Part shown: positions 58,319-64,000 of the stretch, piece by piece | Layout of the letters: the number at the start of each line of letters is the position of its first letter | Numbering within the stretch: position 1 is the first letter of the stretch | Translations under genes and position numbers: made by a program | Origin: Deltaproteobacteria bacterium | GTDB lineage: Bacteria > Desulfobacterota > BSN033 > UBA1163 | DNA: 64,000 bases | Direction: 5' to 3' | Assembly: GCA_020059605.1 (NCBI GenBank) | Contig: JAGVBT010000028.1 | Location: 1 to 64,000 of the forward strand | Notes under the pieces: generated by a model | Told to the model about the DNA's origin: nothing | What the model saw: the letters and a program-made list of their open reading frames with translations, nothing else | Databases searched by the model: none

Positions 58319-59080
58319 ATGCTGACCTTTGCTTCTATTCTTTTTGGGGCGGTGGTGGGGAGTTTTTTGAATGTGTGCATTCACAGGCTCCCTAAAGAAG
58401 AATCCATTGTGAGGCCGGGATCTCACTGTCCCGAGTGCAAGACCCCGATTCGATTTTATGATAATATTCCGTTGATCAGTTATCTATTGTTGGAGGGAAA
58501 ATGCCGGTATTGCGGGGTCTCGATCTCCCTGCAATATCCCCTCGTTGAAGGAATCACTGCTTTAGGTTCGCTTCTCGTTTTCGTCAAATTCGGATTTTCT
58601 CTCAATTATTTATTTTACTTCTTTTTTGTCGCCGCCCTCATCGTTATTACCGTCATCGACCTTTACCATCAGATCATTCCGGATGTGATCAGTCTTCCGG
58701 GTATTGTGATCGGACTCCTGGGGTCGCTGAGTATTTCTCCGATCACTTTCTCGACCTCTTTGATCGGTGCGATTGCGGGAGGGGGAAGCCTTTTTTTGGT
58801 GGCCGCGGGCTACCAGTGGCTGTTCAAAAGAGAAGGGATGGGGGGAGGGGATGTGAAACTTCTGGCCATGATCGGGTCTTTCCTGGGCTGGAAATCCGTG
58901 ATCCTGACCATTCTCTTAAGCTCATTCATCGGATCCATCATCGGCATTGCCGTCATGCTCATCAAGGGGAAAGATTTTAAATACGCCATCCCCTTCGGGC
59001 CCTTTTTATCCATGGGGGCCGTCATTTCGCTTTTTATCGGGGAAGAATTGATAAGGTGGTACCTTTATTTTAACAGGTAA
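58319..59080 (+). CDS. pilD: Prepilin peptidase / N-methyltransferase
   Basis: Eight-helix membrane aspartic protease of 253 residues that cuts and methylates prepilins at the cytoplasmic face. The zinc-binding pairs are CPECKTPI and CRYCGVSI (about 40-68), the first catalytic Asp is in VIDLYHQIIPD and the second in the GxGD motif GMGGGDVKLLAM. The three pilins at 47236-48613 are its natural substrates. The cassette containing a broken S23 gene starts 10 nt after its stop. Confidence 0.93.
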   Translation: MLTFASILFGAVVGSFLNVCIHRLPKEESIVRPGSHCPECKTPIRFYDNIPLISYLLLEGKCRYCGVSISLQYPLVEGITALGSLLVFVKFGFSLNYLFYFFFVAALIVITVIDLYHQIIPDVISLPGIVIGLLGSLSISPITFSTSLIGAIAGGGSLFLVAAGYQWLFKREGMGGGDVKLLAMIGSFLGWKSVILTILLSSFIGSIIGIAVMLIKGKDFKYAIPFGPFLSMGAVISLFIGEELIRWYLYFNR

Positions 59081-59090
59081 AGGTAAGGGC

Positions 59091-59560
59091 AACGAAGCCC
59101 GTTTCGTAAATCGGTAACGGTTACGTAAAATGAAAAGGATAACAAGTTTTCGGGATATTTGGAAGTTTATCAGGGCACCTATCAGGGATGTATTGAAGTA
59201 ATGACAAAGATTATTCCAAATATCCCTGATATTGAAAACAATGACCTGAAAGGCCAACTTAGACGCTCGGTCAAAGCTATCCCCAGATTGATTGCTGAAG
59301 GTTATGCCAAAAGGCACCAAAGACGTGGATTTCAGAAATATCTCGACGATGCCATGGGGGAATGTAACGAAACGATTGTTGGATTGGAACAATGTAAGGA
59401 TTTATATGGGGCGAGTGTAGATAGAAATTTATATGAAGAGTTAATTGATTTGTATGATAAATCCGGAAGACAGCTCTATAACTTGTCATCTGCATGGAGT
59501 GGATTCAAAAGACGATAAACGTAGCCTTCTCTAAACGATGCGGGCCTCGTTACCGTTACC
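59091..59560. mobile_element. S23 four-helix-bundle cassette, copy A (470 bp)
   Basis: Left end AACGAAGCCCGTTTCG (59091-59106), then ATCGGTAACGGTTACGTAAA up to the S23 ATG. Right end CGATGCGGGCCTCGTTACC (59536-59554) is the inverse of the left end with a few changes. Same organisation as copy B (61366-61833), and an internally deleted relative at 40185-40350. It lies between pilD and the pilS-like gene, ending 17 nt before the latter's ATG. Confidence 0.75.
59130..59518 (+). pseudogene. Four-helix-bundle protein (S23/IVP family), N-terminal frameshift
   Basis: ATG 59130 starts MKRITSFRD, but an extra AT at about 59155-59156 shifts the frame relative to copy B. The remaining 119 codons (from TTG 59159, LEVYQGTYQGCIEVMTKIIP...) are intact and match copy B at about 105 of 119 residues. 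Translation might still start at TTG 59159, without a ribosome site. Members of this family are the proteins of 23S rRNA intervening sequences and relatives of Avd; here no rRNA is near. Confidence 0.7.
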
Positions 59561-59577
59561 TTTATACGATAAACTTT

Positions 59578-61350
59578 ATGGGGAAACCATCCTGGCTTTT
59601 TAAACGATTAAATCTCACCCTCAGGACGGAGGTGGTTGTCAACATCTCCCTTCTGATGTTAGCCGCCATTTTCCTGATCGGATTTACCACCTTTAGGGCC
59701 AATGAAAAAAACATCATTCAATCGAAGATCAGGAGCTGTGAGGGCATGGTTCAGGATTTTCAAACGATCGTGGACTTTATTCTGCGGGAGAAGGGGAAGC
59801 AGGGGTTAAACGCTTCGTCCCTGAGCATGGAGATACAGGATTTCATCCAGGTCTACGGGAAAGATCGAAATTTCTACGAGTTGGTGGTTACCGACCGGGA
59901 AAGGAGAGTCATCGCAAGCCCGAACTCCGACCGGATGGAAAAGAGCTACGATTCTGCCCTGCTGAAATATGCCATGGAAACAGCGAGCATTCAAACAGAG
60001 TTTGAAAAAGAGGGGGGTCTTCTGGCATCGGAATATAAAAAACTGTCACTCGCCTCCCCCCTATGGATCAGGGGAAAGATAGCGGGGGGCATTTTGATGG
60101 AAGTGCCCACCGGAGATGTGATGAGACGCTTATTGGATTATCAAAAGATGTTTCTCGTTTTAATCATCCTGGACTCCATGGTCCTGGTCGTGTTCGGAAG
60201 CTTCTTGCTCTCACGGGTGCTCGTCAGGCCCCTGAAGGACCTGGTCCGGCTGACTCAGAAGATCAGCCAGGGGGATTTTAATCAAACGATTGAGGTAAAC
60301 TCAACGAATGAGATCGGGCAACTGGTCACATCGTTCAACAGGATGATCGAACGCTTAAAAGAAAACCAGGAAAATATAAAAATTCATCTGGACTCCCTCG
60401 AACTGGCCAACGAAAAGCTGAAACAGGCGCAGGAGGAGCTGATCCGGACAGAGAAACTCGCCTCGATCGGGAGGTTTGCCGCAGGGGTCGCTCACGAAGT
60501 CGGCAACCCGCTGGGCTCCATTCTGGGTTATACCAGTATCCTGGCCCGGGAGGATGTGACCCATGATGAGACACGGGATTATTTAAAAAGGATCGAGAAA
60601 GAGATTGAGAGGATCAACCGGATCGTGAAGGAATTGCTCAATTTTGCAAGACCCTCCAGGCTGGAAATTCAAGAAGTCAAAGTCAACAAGGTCATTGAGG
60701 ATGCCCTTTCGTTGCTTTCCTATCAGAAAGGGTTTAAAGATATCGAGACTCGCCTCCATCTTCAGCCCGATCTTCCCATGATCAAGGGAGATGAATCCCA
60801 GCTTTCCCAGGTTTTTATCAATATCATCCTCAATGCAATCGATGCCATGCCCCGGGGAGGGGTGTTAGGCATCGGGACGGAGGATTATGTGGTGGGAACG
60901 GGGGAAAAAAACTATTTTGACCAGGCCTATTTGCCGAGGCGCAAAGATGATCCCCTGGAGACCGATTATTCCCACCTTCGAAGCCCCAATCCTCTTTTTA
61001 CCACGATAGAAAGCTCCCCTGCCTATGACGGAGACGGAATAGATAAGATCTTCATCCCATACAGAATGGGTGGGGTAAAAACCAGGTCTTTATTAACAGG
61101 GTTTGCAAAGTTTACACGGGGCGACCGGTTGATCAAGGTGACCATATCGGATACGGGGACGGGAATCCTGAAAGAGGACATGGAGAAAATATTTGACCCT
61201 TTCTTTACGACAAAAGATCCTGACCGGGGCACAGGGCTTGGGTTATCGATTTCGCTCCGGATTATTGAATCCCTGGGAGGAGAGATCAAGGTCAGGAGCG
61301 AAGCAGACAAAGGGACGGCGTTTGAGATATATTTTCCGGTCACGACATGA
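59578..61350 (+). CDS. pilS: PilS-like sensor histidine kinase with an insert in the ATPase domain
   Basis: 590-residue membrane sensor kinase. Helix 1 (about 19-37), a periplasmic region of about 150 residues, helix 2 (about 192-213), HAMP (about 214-266) and a coiled coil lead to HisKA with GRFAAGVAHEVGNPLGSILGY (phospho-His306). The ATPase has QVFINIILNAIDAM (N box), DTGTGI, and GTGLGLSISLRI. About 60 extra residues separate the N box from the D box (GTGEKNYFDQAYLPRRKDDP to FTRGDRLIKVTI). ATG 59578 is used; the frame upstream is cassette sequence. Probably the partner of PilR downstream. Confidence 0.82.
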   Translation: MGKPSWLFKRLNLTLRTEVVVNISLLMLAAIFLIGFTTFRANEKNIIQSKIRSCEGMVQDFQTIVDFILREKGKQGLNASSLSMEIQDFIQVYGKDRNFYELVVTDRERRVIASPNSDRMEKSYDSALLKYAMETASIQTEFEKEGGLLASEYKKLSLASPLWIRGKIAGGILMEVPTGDVMRRLLDYQKMFLVLIILDSMVLVVFGSFLLSRVLVRPLKDLVRLTQKISQGDFNQTIEVNSTNEIGQLVTSFNRMIERLKENQENIKIHLDSLELANEKLKQAQEELIRTEKLASIGRFAAGVAHEVGNPLGSILGYTSILAREDVTHDETRDYLKRIEKEIERINRIVKELLNFARPSRLEIQEVKVNKVIEDALSLLSYQKGFKDIETRLHLQPDLPMIKGDESQLSQVFINIILNAIDAMPRGGVLGIGTEDYVVGTGEKNYFDQAYLPRRKDDPLETDYSHLRSPNPLFTTIESSPAYDGDGIDKIFIPYRMGGVKTRSLLTGFAKFTRGDRLIKVTISDTGTGILKEDMEKIFDPFFTTKDPDRGTGLGLSISLRIIESLGGEIKVRSEADKGTAFEIYFPVTT

Positions 61351-61365
61351 AGAACCAAATCGATT

Positions 61366-61833
61366 AACGGTTACGAAGCCCGTTTCGTCATTCGGTAACG
61401 GTTACGTAAAATGAAAAAGATAACAAGTTTCCGGGATTTGGAAGTTTATCAAGGAACCTATCAAGGATGTATTGAAGTAATGACAAAGATTATTCCAAAT
61501 ATCCCTGATATTGAAAAAAATGACCTAAAAAACCAGCTTAGACGTTCTGTCAAGGCTGTCCCAAGATTGATTGCCGAAGGGTATGCCAAAAAGCATCAAA
61601 AACATGGTTTCCAGAAATATCTCGATGATGCCATGGGTGAATGTAACGAGACTATTGTGGGATTAGAACAAAGTAAAGATTTATATGGTGAGAAAGTTGA
61701 CAAGGTACTATGTGAAAAGCTCATTGATCTGTATGATAAATCTGGAAGACAACTCTATAATTTATCGTCTGCGTGGAGCAAATTTAAAAGACGGCTAACG
61801 TAAACTTTTTCTAACGAAACGGGCCTCGTAGCC
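61366..61833. mobile_element. S23 four-helix-bundle cassette, copy B (468 bp)
   Basis: Left end AACGGTTACGAAGCCCG then TTTCG (61366-61387), with a second TAACGGTTACG just before the gene. Right end CGAAACGGGCCTCGTAGCC (61815-61833), which matches the inverse of the left end at 17 of 19 positions. In the same orientation as copy A, and on the other side of the pilS-like gene. Confidence 0.78.
61411..61803 (+). CDS. Four-helix-bundle protein (S23/IVP family), intact copy
   Basis: 130 residues, all alpha. MKKITSFRDLEVYQGTYQGCIEVMTKIIPNIP opens helix 1; the family blocks LRRSVKAVPRLIAEGYAKK and FQKYLDDAMGECNETIVGLEQSKDLY and SGRQLYNLSSAWSKFKRRL follow. Related proteins form homopentamers (as S23 and the reverse-transcriptase accessory Avd). 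No Shine-Dalgarno lies upstream because the left repeat abuts the ATG. The gene interrupts the spacing of the pilS-like and pilR genes. Function unknown. Confidence 0.85.
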   Translation: MKKITSFRDLEVYQGTYQGCIEVMTKIIPNIPDIEKNDLKNQLRRSVKAVPRLIAEGYAKKHQKHGFQKYLDDAMGECNETIVGLEQSKDLYGEKVDKVLCEKLIDLYDKSGRQLYNLSSAWSKFKRRLT

Positions 61834-61858
61834 GAAACCTAAACCCGAGGAGGAATTA

Positions 61859-63232
61859 ATGGTTCCCAGACGCATTCTGATTGTAGATGACGAAGAGAGT
61901 TTTCGAAATGTATTGACGGTGATCCTTAAAAAGGAAGGCTATGAGGTAGAGGGCGCCGCCAATGGAGAGGAAGGGTTGAAAAAGATTTTCGATTCGGCGT
62001 TTGACCACATTCTTTGCGATATCCGGATGCCGCAGATGGATGGGCTCGAATTTTTGCAGGAATCCAAGAAGAGGGGAGAAGAGTCTCCGATCATCATGAT
62101 GTCGGCCTATGGAACCGTGGATACCGCCATCGAGGCCATGAAGTTGGGAGCCTACGATTACATCTCAAAACCATTCCGGCCGGACGAGATTATTCTCACT
62201 CTGAAAAAAGCAGAAGAGAGGGAAAGGCTCAGAAAAGAAAACGAACTGCTGAAGAGGGAAGTCCGAAAGGAATATAGCTTTGAGAACATCGTGAGTAAAA
62301 ATGAGAAGATGATCAAATTGTTTGAGATTATAAGGAAAGTGGCCCCCTATAAATCGACCATCCTCATCACAGGAGAAAGCGGAACGGGCAAAGAATTAGT
62401 TGCCAGGGCCCTCCACTATAGCAGCGATCGGGAGAAAATGCTTTTCGTTCCGGTTAATTGCGGCGCCATCCCCGAGAATCTCCTCGAAAGCGAGCTGTTT
62501 GGCCATGTGAAGGGGGCCTTTACCGATGCCATTCGAACGAAAAAGGGCCTTTTTGAGGAAGCCGATGAGGGAACCATCTTTCTGGACGAGATAGGAGAAC
62601 TGCCCTCTCAGCTTCAGGTGAAGCTTTTGCGGGTGCTTCAGGACGGGGAGATCCGGAGGGTAGGGGAATCGAAGTCAATCCGAATCGATGTCAGAATCGT
62701 TGCGGCAACGGTCAAGGATCTTGTCCGGGAGGTAAACGAGGGAAGATTCAGGGAGGACCTCTTCTACCGTTTAAATGTGCTCCATCTTAATCTTCCGCCG
62801 CTGCGGGAAAGGAAGGAGGATATCCCCCTGCTTGTCCGGCATTTTATTAACAAGTATAACCAGGTCCTGAACAAACAGGTCAAAGACGTTGATCCTAAGG
62901 CTCTGGAGTCATTGATGAACTATAAATGGTCCGGAAATGTGAGGGAATTGGAAAATACGATCGAACGGGCTCTGGTTCTGACGGACGAAGAAAAAATAGA
63001 CCTGGAATATTTGCCTTTGGGGATTCAGAATTTTCAGAACGATGTTCCGGTGGTTCCCATAGTTGAGGAGGAATATTCGATTAAGAAAACATCGAGGTTC
63101 ATGGAGATGAGTCTCATCAAAAAGGCATTGAAAAAGACGAAGGGAAATCATACCCAGGCCGCCCGCCTGCTGGAGATCAGCCACCGGGCCCTCCTCTATA
63201 AGATCAAGGATTATGGGATCGTAGAGAGTTAA
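61859..63232 (+). CDS. pilR: PilR/NtrC-type sigma-54 transcription activator
   Basis: 457 residues in three parts. The receiver domain has DDEE at the start, phosphoacceptor Asp54 in [12 protein letters not shown], Ser82 and Lys104. The AAA+ domain has Walker A GESGTGKE (172-179), GAFTDA (219-224) at the sigma-54 contact loop in place of the usual GAFTGA, and Walker [12 protein letters not shown]. The HTH_8 C-terminus is [31 protein letters not shown] is well placed. Expected to activate the sigma-54 promoter of the pilins at 47082. A terminator lies at 63281. Confidence 0.9.
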   Translation: MVPRRILIVDDEESFRNVLTVILKKEGYEVEGAANGEEGLKKIFDSAFDHILCDIRMPQMDGLEFLQESKKRGEESPIIMMSAYGTVDTAIEAMKLGAYDYISKPFRPDEIILTLKKAEERERLRKENELLKREVRKEYSFENIVSKNEKMIKLFEIIRKVAPYKSTILITGESGTGKELVARALHYSSDREKMLFVPVNCGAIPENLLESELFGHVKGAFTDAIRTKKGLFEEADEGTIFLDEIGELPSQLQVKLLRVLQDGEIRRVGESKSIRIDVRIVAATVKDLVREVNEGRFREDLFYRLNVLHLNLPPLRERKEDIPLLVRHFINKYNQVLNKQVKDVDPKALESLMNYKWSGNVRELENTIERALVLTDEEKIDLEYLPLGIQNFQNDVPVVPIVEEEYSIKKTSRFMEMSLIKKALKKTKGNHTQAARLLEISHRALLYKIKDYGIVES

Positions 63233-63280
63233 CCTTATTGCTGCAAAAAAAGGAACACAAATGGTCCACCCCCACTCTCG

Positions 63281-63320
63281 CCCTCCCCCATCAACGGGGG
63301 AGGGGATGATTTTTTTGTTT
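63281..63320 (+). terminator. Intrinsic terminator after pilR
   Basis: CCCTCCCCC and GGGGGAGGG form a 9-bp stem around ATCAAC (63281-63304), followed by a run of T (63311-63320). Confidence 0.75.
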
Positions 63321-63348
63321 TGACATTTTATTTATTCGGGAGTATAAA
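63320..63348 (+). promoter_or_regulatory. Sigma-70 promoter of the lipoprotein gene
   Basis: Perfect TTGACA (63320-63325), 17-nt spacer and TATAAA (63343-63348). The start codon of the next gene is at 63368 after GGGAGGAG, leaving a short leader. Confidence 0.75.
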
Positions 63349-63367
63349 ATACCGGGAGGAGACAAGA

Positions 63368-64000
63368 ATGCCTATAAAAATATTCCCCCTCCTTTTAATG
63401 CTTACCCTTCTCCCCGGAATATCCTCATGCGGACGATCCGGGGGGGATGCCCCCGAAATGAAAACCAATTCCCCGCCTGTGATCACATCGGTGATCATTT
63501 TACCGGAGAAACCGAAACGGGAAAAGGACCTTGGCGTGATCGTTCAGGGGACGGATCCGGACCAGGATGCCGTTTCCTACCATTACCAATGGATTCAAAA
63601 TGATGCCGAGATGATCGGAGAGAACGGGAATGTGTTAAAAAGCGGGACGTTTAAAAAGGGGGACCTCATCCGTATAAGGGTCACCCCATCTGACGGGAAA
63701 GTGGAAGGAACGCCTTTTCTATCCGCTCCGGTCGAGGTCCTGAATTCTCCGCCGCTGATACAGGAAGTCAAAATAGAGCCTCCGGTGGCCTCTGCCAGGG
63801 AGGATTTAAAAGCGGTGGTTCAGGGATTTGATCCCGATGGGGATTTTATCTATTTCGATTACAAATGGGAAAGAAACGGGATGGTGTTGCCAGAGGAAAG
63901 AAAAGAGATACTGGAACGGACTCGATTTAAAAAGGGCGATTCCATAGCCGTTACGGTAACCCCGAACGACCAGGAAGCATTAGGCCTTCCGAAAAAATCG
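63368..64000 (+). CDS. Lipoprotein with tandem Ig/cadherin-like domains (runs off the window)
   Basis: 211 codons are seen, with no stop before the end. The signal peptide KIFPLLLMLTLLPGISSC ends in a lipobox (GISSC), so it is a lipoprotein. Two similar beta-sandwich repeats follow: NSPPVITSVIILPEKPKREKDL...GTDPDQDAVSYHYQWIQND and NSPPLIQEVKIEPPVASAREDL...GFDPDGDFIYFDYKWERNG. Each has a DPDxD calcium-type loop and a W, as in bacterial Ig-like/cadherin-like domains, and each is followed by a KKGDxIxVxVTPxD block. Probably cell-surface. Downstream gene content is not visible. Confidence 0.7.
   Translation, partial: MPIKIFPLLLMLTLLPGISSCGRSGGDAPEMKTNSPPVITSVIILPEKPKREKDLGVIVQGTDPDQDAVSYHYQWIQNDAEMIGENGNVLKSGTFKKGDLIRIRVTPSDGKVEGTPFLSAPVEVLNSPPLIQEVKIEPPVASAREDLKAVVQGFDPDGDFIYFDYKWERNGMVLPEERKEILERTRFKKGDSIAVTVTPNDQEALGLPKKS

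Noticed and set aside
59091-61833. S23 cassettes as 23S rRNA intervening sequences
   Set aside because: No rRNA sequence is found around either copy; they lie between protein genes, so they are free-standing units.

Overview
The window is a slice of a Gram-negative chromosome. It carries LPS-core heptosyltransferase and sugar-kinase genes, class A PBP1A, type IV pili under a sigma-54 regulator, and Hfq. Gene content (miaA-hfq, scpB-rluB, pilS/pilR with a sigma-54 pilA promoter) and the many short dispersed repeats would fit Desulfobacterota/Deltaproteobacteria or Nitrospirota. I cannot fix the lineage from sequence alone. No rRNA genes, CRISPR array or prophage are visible. There is one tRNA, tRNA-Leu(CAG).

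Layout. (1) 190-29770, all on the plus strand: a long surface-glycan locus. It holds a heptosyltransferase, many GT2/GT4 glycosyltransferases, an epimerase plus a DegT aminotransferase, left-handed beta-helix acyltransferases, an MBOAT/SGNH O-acetylation pair, a tandem double LPS-type kinase, and methyltransferases. It continues with a WbpB/WbpD/WbpI-like diacetamido-uronate module, a GT39 enzyme, a flippase-like membrane protein, an AlkP-superfamily enzyme, a polysaccharide deacetylase and a GT2 + DUF2304 pair. (2) 29911-34444, minus strand: TauE permease, AlkP enzyme, CysD and CysN (sulfate activation), preceded by a small RHH regulator with a visible operator/promoter. (3) 34557-42279: housekeeping genes miaA, hfq, scpB, rluB, a polyprenol-kinase-like gene, a nitrilase, lepB and ribF, separated by repeat-rich spacers. 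(4) 42777-46657: tRNA-Leu, a broken DUF104/PIN toxin-antitoxin pair, PBP1A and an AbrB/RelE pair. (5) 47082-48776: three type IV pilin genes behind a good sigma-54 promoter, ending at a terminator. (6) 49320-57557: a second glycan cluster (GT2, two GT4, winged-helix regulator, methyltransferase, Wzx-type flippase, TMTC-like TPR protein). (7) 57648-64000: mazEF-like pair, pilD, pilS-like kinase, pilR, and the start of a lipoprotein gene.

The most unusual content is mobile and repetitive. A cassette encoding a four-helix-bundle (S23/IVP-type) protein, bounded by inverted repeats, is present twice, on either side of the pilS-like gene. At least two internally deleted derivatives and one solo end lie elsewhere. 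Separately, a REP-type element with the core GGGGACAGGCTAC occurs three times within 2.6 kb, in the spacers of the WbpB/WbpD/WbpI module. The third copy carries its RAYT transposase and appears to have replaced the start codon of the UDP-GlcNAc 2-epimerase gene, which now seems to start inside the element.
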